DNA from: Eubacteriaceae bacterium | Lineage (GTDB): Bacteria; Bacillota; Clostridia; Eubacteriales; Garciellaceae | DNA: 54,655 bases | Assembly: GCA_012838085.1 (NCBI GenBank) | Contig: DUPX01000038.1 | Coordinates: forward strand, 1-54,655 | Direction of reading: 5' to 3' | Part shown: positions 37,621-46,822 of the stretch, piece after piece | Position numbering within the stretch: position 1 is the first letter of the stretch | Layout: every line of letters begins with the position of its first letter | Program-made: the position numbers and the translations under genes | Notes under the pieces: generated by a model | Databases searched by the model: none | What the model was told of the DNA's origin: nothing | The model's input: only the letters and a program-made list of their open reading frames with translations

Positions 37621-40600
37621 ATGGAAAAAGGTTTTTCTTCAAAAGCCTTAGAGGTAAATTTAGCCCAAACCCGGGACATTGAAATGAATATACCTGAAGA
37701 TCAACAATGGTTTGCAGAATTATCAAAGTCCTATTGGGGCATATATAAAAGGACAAAAGAATTTATATTAGAGCTAAATCATCAATATATTAATTATAAA
37801 TATGTAATAGAAAATCTTCACAATATAAGTCTTACTGACCTATGGTTTTATAATTCTGTCCCTGAATCAGAAAAGGCTCTTAACATATTAGTGGATATAT
37901 TTGAAAAGCTTTTACAACAAAATCTAAGTGAAGGTGAGAGGGAGCTTTTAATTACCACCCTAATAAAGTTTATGGATCGCCTTGCAAAACTAGATAATTA
38001 CCCAAGTTCCATTATCCATAGATGTCTTGAAATAGTAAAAAAAGATATAAAGAAAAATGAATTATTGTATATAAGAAACTCTGGATATTTTAAGTCCTAT
38101 TTAAATAAAATAGCAGCCAGCAAAGAATATAATAAAATAGTAGTTAAAATGACCAAAGAATTACTAGAAAAATGTATTGATTATTGGGAAAACACCTCTA
38201 AAGCTGAGGAATGGTTTAAGGGGAAAAGTGTATTATTTCAGCCCCAAAATGCAGAAAAGATAATAAACATGGAAAAACCTTTCTTTAAAGAACTTAGAAG
38301 TCGTTTAGAAAATACTGATACTTGGCAAGGGCTACAGGAATTATTTTTCTTCAATGATATTTCAAACCATTTTCGTAGACTAACAGACCAATTTGATACC
38401 TCATTAGAAAAAATCTATTATATCAACTACCTTCTTCATCTTCCGGGCATGGTTCAATTAAAAGACCACCTCTTATATGATATGAATAGACTATTAAGAA
38501 GTGTATTAAAAGAATTAGATAATGAAGAAATAATACTATTTCTGTCCAATATCCTATCCCTGTTTAAAGAGCTTAAAGAAGAACATGCAAATACTGTGCT
38601 AGATTGTATTTTGACCCTTGGAAAAGAAGTAATCAATATAAAAGATGATAAGATAATATCTCATTTTATAAAAGAACTGACAGGGCTAGGTTTTATTTAT
38701 CCAGGTCAGCTAAATATTAATAGTGATTGGCAAATACAAGTAAATACAAATCATGTAAAAAACATAAGAGTATGGCTAGAGCTTATTGGTTACTCTCCAT
38801 TGGCTATGAGGGAACTCCTTTCTGCATTGATAGTTAATCTAAAATTAGGAGGAATCTTTATATCTGATACTGACCTTTTCCAAAGGGATGTAACAAAGCT
38901 CCTAAATGCTGAAATACAACCCGTATATAGACAAATGAAACAATTAGCAAGGATATTCCCAGTATACTTTAGGGATATAGGAGCAGAGGGTAAATTAAGG
39001 GAGGTAACCACTGCTGTAGATGAATTATCCAAAAGAAAGGACAGATTAATTCATTTTCTTAGAAAACAAACCCATACCGAGAGTAATAATACCCATATAG
39101 AGTTAACCAAGAGAATAATTCAGTATTGGCATGATGGAGATTTTAGACCACTAAAGAATATTGTTCCCCAGGATGTATATAATCAACTAGACACTAAAAG
39201 TCCTTGGTTTATCAATGTCCACACAGTATTAAAAGCACTATGTAATAAAAAGAATTGTGATCCTGAAGAACTGTTAAAATCAAATCTAGAAGAATTAGAA
39301 TTAGAAATAAATAACTTAAGTATAGGGACAGCTAATGATAAAAAAAGGGTATTATACCTTCTCCAATTATATAGCCTATTGCTAGAAAAATACTCCTTAG
39401 AAACAGAAAATATAATAACAATGCTAAGAGATTATAGATTCTTTAAAGATAAAGATCTAGAACAATTGGAATCCTTTTTTAATAAAAATGATTATAAAAA
39501 TGCACTAATCAAATTATATACCTTTATGAGGCATCTAAAACATATAATCCTAGATCCAAAAAAAAGTACCGCTCTAGAAAATATTTATTATAAGCGCCAT
39601 GTAGCAATCGGAATCCCATCAATGTATGGCCAATACATTGAGCCAAAATTCGAAGCCCTAGGGTTAATGTACAGATTGGAGAAGGTAGCCCAAGGACTAA
39701 TGGTTCGGCTAATACAAACATTAAATCTTGAATATATTACTGCAAAGACCTTTAGACATATATTGAAAGTGTTAGAATTATTTAAGCAAGGTTTAGAGCT
39801 GGATGGAATTAATAATCAAGGATTTAATTCCAATCTAGAGATGTTTAAATACAGCCTAACCTCCCCTAGCTTTACATTGGACCAATATATAAATATATTT
39901 CAATTTATGGCACAGGATATTAAACAAATAATTAATGAATATTTTTTAGATGTATATAAAAGTCCTTTAAAAATAATAATCCCCCAATTGAATAAAAAAA
40001 TTCCACCAGATATAGATGAAAAACATCTCTATCATATGGAATCAGAAAAATTCTTTAGGGATAATCTTACATCTGCCTTCTTAGTTCAAGACTTGGATAA
40101 TTTTATTACTAGTATATTAAGTACCCTAAGAAATATGGTAGATAATTACACTAGCGAGTTTATTAGCCAAATGATGACCTATGACCCGGATTTGACAATA
40201 AGCTCTTTAAGTCAAGAAACAATAGAGATGGATAACCCAGTTTTTCTCGGAGCAAAGGCATATTTTCTAAAAAAACTAATTTCCTATAACTTCCCCATAC
40301 CTCCAGGCTTTGTCTTAACTACCGAAGTTTTCAGGCATAAAGATAATGTACAGGAACATCCCTATATAGTACAAGAATTAGAACAACTTATCTTAAACCA
40401 TATTTGGGAAGTAGAACAACAAACAAATCAACAGTTTGGGAATCCGAGAAATCCCTTGTTATTCTCTGTTCGTTCTGGGTCGGCTTTTTCCATGCCTGGT
40501 GCAATGAGAACCTTCCTCAATGTAGGTATGAATGATGAAATAGCAGAAGCATTAAGTAAAAAACCTGGCCATGCCTGGACAGCTTGGGATTGTTATAGGC

Positions 40601-41706
40601 GATTTATTCAAAGCTGGGGTATGGCATATGGCATAGAAAGAGATATATTTGATAATATAATAATGGAATATAAAAAGAGACATAAGGTAGAATTAAAGGC
40701 AAACTTCACTCCAGATCAAATGAAAGATATGATAAATGCCTATAAGAAAGTACTAGAAGATAATAATATTTTAATAGAATACAATCCATTAAAACAGCTA
40801 AAACAAGCAATATTTAAAGTTATAGATTCTTGGTCTTCTGATAGGGCAATATTCTATAGGAAGCATTTACAAATATCCGATGAATGGGGAACAGCCGTAA
40901 TTGTTCAAAAAATGGCACTAGGTAATCTTTCCTATAATTCTGGAACAGGTGTAGTCTTTACTAGCAGCCCTCTAAATAACAAACCAGGTATAAATCTATA
41001 CGGAGATTTTACCCTGTATAGTCAGGGTGAGGATATAGTTTCTGGACTCGTTCATACACTACCAATAAGTGAAAACCAAAGAAAGTATCAGTATACCTAT
41101 AGTAATATCTCCTTGGAATCAGCATTTCCGAAGATTTATGATGCATTATTAGAGCTATCTATTCAGCTAATAGAAGATTATGGTTTTACTCACCAAGAAA
41201 TAGAATTCACTTTTGAATCAGAGCATCCCAAAGACCTATATATACTACAAACTAGAAAACAAAAATTAAAAAAACAAAAATCCCTATCCACCTTTGTCTT
41301 AAGTCCGGAACAAATGAAATTTTTAGGATCAGGGATAGGTGTTGGTGGAGGAGCACTATCTGGAATATTGGTTTTTGATATGGAGGATTTAGACTACTAT
41401 AGCCAAAAATATCCACAGAAAAAACTAATATTAATAAGACCAGATACAGTACCGGATGATATTCCCATGATATTTAAATGCCACGGTCTTATAACAGCAA
41501 AAGGTGGGATAACCTCCCATGCAGCTGTGACTGCAGGTAGCATGGGAAAAGTATGTATAGTTAATTGTAAAGAATTAATAGTAAATGAAGTAGAAAAATT
41601 TTGTACCATAAATGAAAAGGTTTTTAAATCAGGAGACAGACTATCTATAGATGGCAATCTAGGAAATATCTTTGAAGGAGAATATGATATATTAAATGAA
41701 TTATAA
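37621..41706 (+). CDS. PPDK-like dikinase with large unknown N-terminus and no PEP barrel
   Basis: 1361 residues (ATG 37621, seven bases after GGAGGT). Residues ~1-865 are a mostly helical region I cannot assign. Residues ~870-1230 match the PPDK ATP-grasp: Lys879 in LGAKA, Arg951 in SVRSGSAFSMPGAM, QGEDIVSGL, Glu1193/Glu1195 in EIEFTFE, Arg1212 in LQTR; these ATP contacts are retained. The swivelling domain has GGITSHAAVTAGSMGK with His1300. The protein stops ~60 residues later, where PPDK continues into its PEP/pyruvate barrel. By analogy with glucan-water dikinase and rifampin phosphotransferase it should move phosphate from ATP via His to some acceptor, perhaps bound by the N-terminus. 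The acceptor is unknown. It is followed by the GAPDH-like gene. Confidence 0.8.
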   Translation: MEKGFSSKALEVNLAQTRDIEMNIPEDQQWFAELSKSYWGIYKRTKEFILELNHQYINYKYVIENLHNISLTDLWFYNSVPESEKALNILVDIFEKLLQQNLSEGERELLITTLIKFMDRLAKLDNYPSSIIHRCLEIVKKDIKKNELLYIRNSGYFKSYLNKIAASKEYNKIVVKMTKELLEKCIDYWENTSKAEEWFKGKSVLFQPQNAEKIINMEKPFFKELRSRLENTDTWQGLQELFFFNDISNHFRRLTDQFDTSLEKIYYINYLLHLPGMVQLKDHLLYDMNRLLRSVLKELDNEEIILFLSNILSLFKELKEEHANTVLDCILTLGKEVINIKDDKIISHFIKELTGLGFIYPGQLNINSDWQIQVNTNHVKNIRVWLELIGYSPLAMRELLSALIVNLKLGGIFISDTDLFQRDVTKLLNAEIQPVYRQMKQLARIFPVYFRDIGAEGKLREVTTAVDELSKRKDRLIHFLRKQTHTESNNTHIELTKRIIQYWHDGDFRPLKNIVPQDVYNQLDTKSPWFINVHTVLKALCNKKNCDPEELLKSNLEELELEINNLSIGTANDKKRVLYLLQLYSLLLEKYSLETENIITMLRDYRFFKDKDLEQLESFFNKNDYKNALIKLYTFMRHLKHIILDPKKSTALENIYYKRHVAIGIPSMYGQYIEPKFEALGLMYRLEKVAQGLMVRLIQTLNLEYITAKTFRHILKVLELFKQGLELDGINNQGFNSNLEMFKYSLTSPSFTLDQYINIFQFMAQDIKQIINEYFLDVYKSPLKIIIPQLNKKIPPDIDEKHLYHMESEKFFRDNLTSAFLVQDLDNFITSILSTLRNMVDNYTSEFISQMMTYDPDLTISSLSQETIEMDNPVFLGAKAYFLKKLISYNFPIPPGFVLTTEVFRHKDNVQEHPYIVQELEQLILNHIWEVEQQTNQQFGNPRNPLLFSVRSGSAFSMPGAMRTFLNVGMNDEIAEALSKKPGHAWTAWDCYRRFIQSWGMAYGIERDIFDNIIMEYKKRHKVELKANFTPDQMKDMINAYKKVLEDNNILIEYNPLKQLKQAIFKVIDSWSSDRAIFYRKHLQISDEWGTAVIVQKMALGNLSYNSGTGVVFTSSPLNNKPGINLYGDFTLYSQGEDIVSGLVHTLPISENQRKYQYTYSNISLESAFPKIYDALLELSIQLIEDYGFTHQEIEFTFESEHPKDLYILQTRKQKLKKQKSLSTFVLSPEQMKFLGSGIGVGGGALSGILVFDMEDLDYYSQKYPQKKLILIRPDTVPDDIPMIFKCHGLITAKGGITSHAAVTAGSMGKVCIVNCKELIVNEVEKFCTINEKVFKSGDRLSIDGNLGNIFEGEYDILNEL

Positions 41707-41844
41707 TATATCTTTAGTGTGAAATATATATTATATATTATGACATAATTATATCCGTTGAAATATTTAGTGGCAATCAATCTAGGAAAACCATTATATC
41801 TATGATAAAATTAGTATAACAAAAAAGTTAGGAGTGTTGCTAAT

Positions 41845-43098
41845 ATGGAATTACCTTTAAAAAGCAAGAAAATCTTAGGAATTAATGGAATAGGCCGTAT
41901 CGGAAAACTTACCCTATGGAATCACCTTAACCTCCGACACTTTGATAGTATAGTAATAAATGCAGGACGACAAATAGGTAAGAGGCCAGAAGATATTATC
42001 CACTATCTTACAAAAGACTCTACATATGGTTCTATTAATAGATTTTTGTTTGGTTATACAGGTAAGTCCTGTGAGATAACAATTGAGGATGAAGAAGATT
42101 GTATATTTAAAATAAACGGAATTACAGTAAAGGTTTTAAGAAAGAAAAGAAATCCTAGAGATATAGATTGGGCAAAGGAAGGGGTAAGGCTGGTAGTGGA
42201 TTGTACTGGTGTGTTTTTAGATCCTACCCTACCAGCAGATCACCCTAAGGGAAGTATTCGAGGTCACTTAGAGGGAGGAGCAGAAAAAGTAATAGCCAGT
42301 GCCCCCTTTAAGATAAAGGACTCATCACAGAAAATGCCAGAGGATAGTGGGCTATTTGTATATGGAGTAAATCACTTCAATTATGATCCCTCTAGTCACC
42401 ATATACTTTCAGCGGCAAGCTGTACCACAACAGGTCTAGCCCATATGATAAAACCCCTACTGGATACAGAGGAAACTTCTAGAATAATCACTGCTTCCAT
42501 GTCTACAGTACACGCAGCCACTAATAACCAAAATATCTTAGATGCCGCACCAAAGTCAGGAGTGACAGACCTCAGAAGGAATAGATCAGTATTTAATAAT
42601 ATAATCCCCACATCTACAGGGGCAGCTATAGCCTTAGAAGAAGTCCTTCCAGAGATAAAAAAGGTAGGATTTATGGCAGATTCAGTAAGGGTACCAACTA
42701 GTACAGTATCCTTAATATCACTAAATATTACCTTCCGCACTGAATTAAATGAAACAGGAGATCCGATAATAGATAGGGAATTTATAAATAATATATATAA
42801 AAATGCATCCCAAGGAGCACAAAAAGATCTACTAGTCTTTAGTGAGGAACAAAATGTCTCCTCAGACCTAATGGGCTACCAAGCTGCAATAATAATAGAA
42901 GGGGTAGAAAACCACACTAGAACAGGATTCTTAAACATAGCAGCAGACACTCTAAGAGAATCTGGAATAGACACTCAACAAGATGTAAATATACCAGTGA
43001 CCCATGCAAAAATATTCGGTTGGTACGATAATGAATTTGGTAACTATGTAAACTGCCTAGGAAAATTATCAGTATATGTTGAAAAAAATATGGTATAA
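41845..43098 (+). CDS. Divergent glyceraldehyde-3-phosphate dehydrogenase-like protein
   Basis: 417 residues against ~335 for ordinary GAPDH. Recognisable: Rossmann motif INGIGRIGKLTLW; catalytic Cys193 in SAASCTTTGLAHM; His223 in MSTVHAATNNQNILD; NNIIPTSTGAAIALEEVLPEI; C-terminal IFGWYDNEFGNYVN. Differences: the Asp that normally ends beta-2 and holds NAD ribose (IND/VND) reads INAGRQIGKR here, hinting at NADP or another cofactor. Extra segments lie around residues 125-185 and near 365-385. The ATG at 41845 follows AGGAGTG. It lies 138 bp after the dikinase-like gene on the same strand, so the two probably act together. A phosphorylating aldehyde dehydrogenase is likely; glycolytic GAPDH is less likely. 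Confidence 0.85.
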   Translation: MELPLKSKKILGINGIGRIGKLTLWNHLNLRHFDSIVINAGRQIGKRPEDIIHYLTKDSTYGSINRFLFGYTGKSCEITIEDEEDCIFKINGITVKVLRKKRNPRDIDWAKEGVRLVVDCTGVFLDPTLPADHPKGSIRGHLEGGAEKVIASAPFKIKDSSQKMPEDSGLFVYGVNHFNYDPSSHHILSAASCTTTGLAHMIKPLLDTEETSRIITASMSTVHAATNNQNILDAAPKSGVTDLRRNRSVFNNIIPTSTGAAIALEEVLPEIKKVGFMADSVRVPTSTVSLISLNITFRTELNETGDPIIDREFINNIYKNASQGAQKDLLVFSEEQNVSSDLMGYQAAIIIEGVENHTRTGFLNIAADTLRESGIDTQQDVNIPVTHAKIFGWYDNEFGNYVNCLGKLSVYVEKNMV

Positions 43099-43182
43099 GG
43101 TGGGATGACAATAAGTTTATAGTTTTGTTTTAATAAAGACTATATTTTTGAATGCTGTAAAACAAATATAGCTAATATTGAA

Positions 43183-43208
43183 AAATAGCCGATAATCTCG
43201 GCTATTTT
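43183..43208 (-). terminator. Terminator hairpin after tRNA-Sec
   Basis: AAATAGCCGA paired with TCGGCTATTT, followed by TTTTC on the minus strand. It lies between the convergent GAPDH-like gene and tRNA-Sec and may act on both strands. Confidence 0.75.
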
Positions 43209-43222
43209 AAGTTCTTATACAA

Positions 43223-43320
43223 TGGCGGGAATATGTGGGAATCGAACCCACCCAGGACGCTCTTAACGCCCCGCAACTGGTTTTGAAGACCAGGAGGCAC
43301 ACCAGCACCCATCTATCCCC
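43223..43320 (-). tRNA. selC: tRNA-Sec (anticodon UCA)
   Basis: 98 nt including encoded CCA. The anticodon arm is CTGGT-CTTCAAA-ACCAG with UCA at 43284-43286. The long variable arm is GCGGGGCG...GCGTCC. The T arm is GTGGG-TTCGATT-CCCAC. The acceptor GGGGATA pairs with TATTCCC (one G-U), consistent with the extended selenocysteine acceptor/T stack. It is the last element of the selD-selA-selB cluster. Confidence 0.95.
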
Positions 43321-43331
43321 ATATAAATAAC

Positions 43332-43337
43332 ATTATA
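43332..43337 (-). promoter_or_regulatory. Possible -10 element for tRNA-Sec
   Basis: TATAAT (within GTTATAATG) on the minus strand, 12 bases upstream of the tRNA 5' end. The -35 region is poor. The tRNA may also be read from the sel operon, as no terminator is seen after selB. Confidence 0.4.
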
Positions 43338-43443
43338 ACATCAAATACTACTTAAATATAGTAAATTTAATATGTTTTTCTTAATTTTCAATTTATTCTT
43401 TTATTATGTCTCTTACGCTCCTATTTCCCTTATAACTACTAGG

Positions 43444-45336
43444 CTAATAAAGTGTTCTTTTATCTCCCTTTCTTTTGGTTATTTTTTCTTGGTCAAATTT
43501 TTCTAACAGAGCTATGGCAAATTTTCTACTAGTTTTTAGTAGGTCTCTATATTTTGCTGCATTTATTTCTTTATGTGCCTTTAAGTATTCTTTTAGTATT
43601 ATTATTGAATTTTCATAAGTGGCTTTATGAAAGTATATTTCTTCGCCAATCTTTATTAAGCTACCCCAGTCTACTAGGGCCTGAAAAACCTGTTCTTCTT
43701 CTTTATTATTTAAAATTGTTTCTGGTCTTGGTGGGTTGCAATTTTCCTTTATAAATTCTTCTTCTATCCTATCTGCTATAGATTTTTGTTGTTCTGTTAG
43801 TCTTACTTCAAAATCCCTAAGAGCAATAGTCTCTCTTTCTATTTTTAAGTAGTCCCTATCTTTCATGTATTTAAATAGTTCTTCTACTATTTTTACTCTG
43901 GTCTTTCCTAGAAATTTACTTCTAACCTCTTCCTTTGGTGCTCCAGGTTTTAATGGATGTTTTTTATGATAATCTTCTAAATAATTTGAAATCCTCTTTA
44001 TTAATTCCCCTACTACTCCCTTATGGATTAAGAATATTTCCTCATTAATCTTGAACATTATTATAGACTTTTCTTCTAGAAGGCTTTTATATGCCTTTTC
44101 CATTTCCTTTGGGGAAATTCCTATATTTTTATATATATTCTCTAAGGGCATAAGATCTAAAGCCTGGAAGTTTAAAAATTGTAATAGGATATCCCTTGGA
44201 TCACCCTTTTCCTTTAGCTTTAATTCCTTTATTATATCCTCCTTATATCTTTTTTTTTTCGGAGGATTGATATCTAGAATTAATGCCCCACCTATTGTTA
44301 TCATTGGTGAGTAGAAGCGAATTATAACATGGTCCATTGGTTTTGCTGTAGTAGATTTTTCTAAGATAAATTGAGCATAGCCCTCTTCACCAGCTAACAA
44401 TTCTTCTTTATCCAGTAAGGATACCCTTGCTAAGATCTCGCTGGTACCTATATATAGGTGTACTCTATCATTATGTTTTATTGGAAAAGGTGAATCTTTT
44501 AGAAGGGTGATTTTACCATCTAGCATTATAGTGTCCTGTAGGGAATCTATCTGTGCTAACACATCTCCTCTAGATATTTGGTGTTTTTTTATATTACTTA
44601 AATTTACTGCCACCCTTTGGCCCGCACTTGCCCTGTCTACCTTTGAGTCATGAACTTGTAAGCTTCTTATCTTAACCATTTTTGCACCAGGATATAACAT
44701 GGCATTGTCGTTTATATTAATTGTCCCTTCTACTAAAGTCCCTGTAACTATAGTCCCAATTCCTGTAATTGTAAACACTCTATCTATAGGTAGCCGAAAG
44801 GATTTGGTATTGTCCCGATTTTTTACCTTGGCCGTAAGATTGTCTATTTGTTCTATCAACTTATCTATTCCAGTCTTTTTAGTTGAAGATACTGGTATTA
44901 TTGGAGCATCTTTTAAGAAGGTATCTGCTGTAGCTTCTCTTACTTCCTCTGTAACCATCTCTATCCATTCCTCATCTACAATGTCAGATTTAGTCAGGGC
45001 TATTATTCCTGTTTTTACCTGAAGTAGATTTAAGATGTTTAAATGTTCCTGGGTTTGAGGCATAACCCCTTCATCTGCTGCTATAGCAAGTATTACGATA
45101 TCTATTCCCCCTACCCCTGCCAGCATATTCTTAATAAATTTTTCATGGCCAGGTACATCTATTATTCCTGCCCTTCTTCCACTAGGCAAATCAAAGTAAG
45201 TAAAGCCTAATTCTATAGAAATACCTCTTTTCTTTTCTTCTGCTAACCTGTCTGTATCCCGGCCAGTGAGTGCTTTTATTAATGTGGTTTTACCATGGTC
45301 TATATGGCCAGCTGTACCGATGATAATATTCTCCAT
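43444..45336 (-). CDS. selB: Selenocysteine-specific elongation factor SelB
   Basis: SelB brings Sec-tRNA to UGA codons that carry a SECIS. G motifs: [44 protein letters not shown]. The EF-Tu-like domains (to ~350) lead into four winged-helix SECIS-binding domains (~380-630). 630 residues is normal. The ATG at 45336 overlaps the selA stop by one base (TAATG), so translation is coupled. It is followed by tRNA-Sec. Confidence 0.97.
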   Translation of the reverse strand: MENIIIGTAGHIDHGKTTLIKALTGRDTDRLAEEKKRGISIELGFTYFDLPSGRRAGIIDVPGHEKFIKNMLAGVGGIDIVILAIAADEGVMPQTQEHLNILNLLQVKTGIIALTKSDIVDEEWIEMVTEEVREATADTFLKDAPIIPVSSTKKTGIDKLIEQIDNLTAKVKNRDNTKSFRLPIDRVFTITGIGTIVTGTLVEGTININDNAMLYPGAKMVKIRSLQVHDSKVDRASAGQRVAVNLSNIKKHQISRGDVLAQIDSLQDTIMLDGKITLLKDSPFPIKHNDRVHLYIGTSEILARVSLLDKEELLAGEEGYAQFILEKSTTAKPMDHVIIRFYSPMITIGGALILDINPPKKKRYKEDIIKELKLKEKGDPRDILLQFLNFQALDLMPLENIYKNIGISPKEMEKAYKSLLEEKSIIMFKINEEIFLIHKGVVGELIKRISNYLEDYHKKHPLKPGAPKEEVRSKFLGKTRVKIVEELFKYMKDRDYLKIERETIALRDFEVRLTEQQKSIADRIEEEFIKENCNPPRPETILNNKEEEQVFQALVDWGSLIKIGEEIYFHKATYENSIIILKEYLKAHKEINAAKYRDLLKTSRKFAIALLEKFDQEKITKRKGDKRTLY

Positions 45337-46760
45337 TAGTATCCCCCATTATTTTTAAGTATGTTTTTTAGAGATTTATCTATATCTTCTATGTCCTTGT
45401 CTGTGAGGGTACGCATATCGAAACATACCCTATCTTTAAATATTCTAGCGAAAATAGGTTTATCTGCGTATCTTAGTTCTTTCTCTAATTGGCTGGTGGA
45501 AATATTTTCACTATAACAACTTACTACATAGGTAGGTAGCTTTTCTAAAGGTAGTGCTCCTCCCCCTACCTGGGATTGGGATTCTTCTATTTTGATTTGA
45601 GCAAAGTTTTCAAGAGATGAGGTTAGTCTATCCTTTAATTCCTGTGCCCTTTTATAAAGTGTTTCTTTTTGAACTGTTAACATTCTAAGGGTGGGAATTC
45701 TATTTATAATATCCTCTTCCTCTTCATAGATTTTTAAAGTAGCTTCTAAAGCTGCCAGGGTGAGCTTATCTATTCTCAGAGCACGATTTAATGGATGTCT
45801 TTTAATAAGGTCTATATACTTTTTTTTACCAATTATTATTCCTGCCTGGGGTCCCCCTAATAGCTTATCACCACTAAAAGTCACTATATCCATACCTGCT
45901 GCAACTACTCCTTGAACAGTAGGCTCTGGTGAAAGGCCATACTGAGTCAGATCTATTAATACTCCACTACCTACATCTTCTATAGAGGGAAGATTGTGTT
46001 TTCTCGCTAATTCTACTATTTCTTGAGTAGATACACTTTTTGTAAAACCTAATATTTTGTAATTACTTGTATGAACCTTTAGCAATGCCCCTGTATTATC
46101 ATTGATAGCATTTTCATAGTCTTTTAGGTGGGTTTTATTTGTAGAACCTACCTCTACTAATTTGGCACCACTTTGTTCCATTACTTCTGGTATTCTAAAG
46201 GAACCTCCTATTTCTACTAATTCTCCTCTGGATACTATTACTTCCTTATCTTTTGCCAAGGTTGTTAGTACTAAGGTTACTGCTGCCGCATTATTATTTA
46301 CCACCAGGCTACTTTCTGCCTTTGTTAGTTTACATAATAATTTTTCTACATGAGTATATCTAGAACCCCTTTCTCCAGTATCTACATCTATTTCCAATGT
46401 AGAATATTCACTTGCTACTGACCAGAGGGCCTCTTTTACTTCCTCACTTAATAAAGAGCGGCCTAAGTTGGTATGAAGAACTACCCCAGTGGCATTTATT
46501 ACTGGTCTTAAACTCATAGTTGTATTCTTTTCTATTGTTTTTTCTATTTGTCTTATTAATTGGGCTAGACTTAAATCATATGTAAGTATTTCTTCTTCAC
46601 TTAAATTCATTATTTCTTGACGTATGTTTTCTAAGGTCTCACGAATTGAACTCACAATATTTTTATGGGATGTTATATTGTTTAATTTTTGTATTTGGAG
46701 TAATGTTAATATTTGATCAACTGATGGTATTGTTTTTAGAATTTCATTTTTTGTTTTCAA
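45336..46760 (-). CDS. selA: L-seryl-tRNA(Sec) selenium transferase
   Basis: A PLP enzyme turning Ser-tRNA-Sec into Sec-tRNA-Sec with selenophosphate. 474 residues: N-terminal tRNA-binding domain (~1-75), then the PLP fold with [47 protein letters not shown], and the Lys of [19 protein letters not shown] at 46760 follows GGAGG by eight bases. Between selD and selB. Confidence 0.97.
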   Translation of the reverse strand: MKTKNEILKTIPSVDQILTLLQIQKLNNITSHKNIVSSIRETLENIRQEIMNLSEEEILTYDLSLAQLIRQIEKTIEKNTTMSLRPVINATGVVLHTNLGRSLLSEEVKEALWSVASEYSTLEIDVDTGERGSRYTHVEKLLCKLTKAESSLVVNNNAAAVTLVLTTLAKDKEVIVSRGELVEIGGSFRIPEVMEQSGAKLVEVGSTNKTHLKDYENAINDNTGALLKVHTSNYKILGFTKSVSTQEIVELARKHNLPSIEDVGSGVLIDLTQYGLSPEPTVQGVVAAGMDIVTFSGDKLLGGPQAGIIIGKKKYIDLIKRHPLNRALRIDKLTLAALEATLKIYEEEEDIINRIPTLRMLTVQKETLYKRAQELKDRLTSSLENFAQIKIEESQSQVGGGALPLEKLPTYVVSCYSENISTSQLEKELRYADKPIFARIFKDRVCFDMRTLTDKDIEDIDKSLKNILKNNGGY

Positions 46761-46822
46761 TGGTTTATCCTCCTATTATTACTGTAGTTTAATACAATTT
46801 AAAACGAGGAATAATAGCCCTT

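Noticed and set aside
41397-41780. Minus-strand frame opposite the end of the dikinase-like gene
   Set aside because: It mirrors the conserved His-domain coding sequence; no start signal.
43321-43443. Small gene between selB and tRNA-Sec
   Set aside because: AT-rich, no open frame with a start site; only a -10 element for the tRNA is visible.
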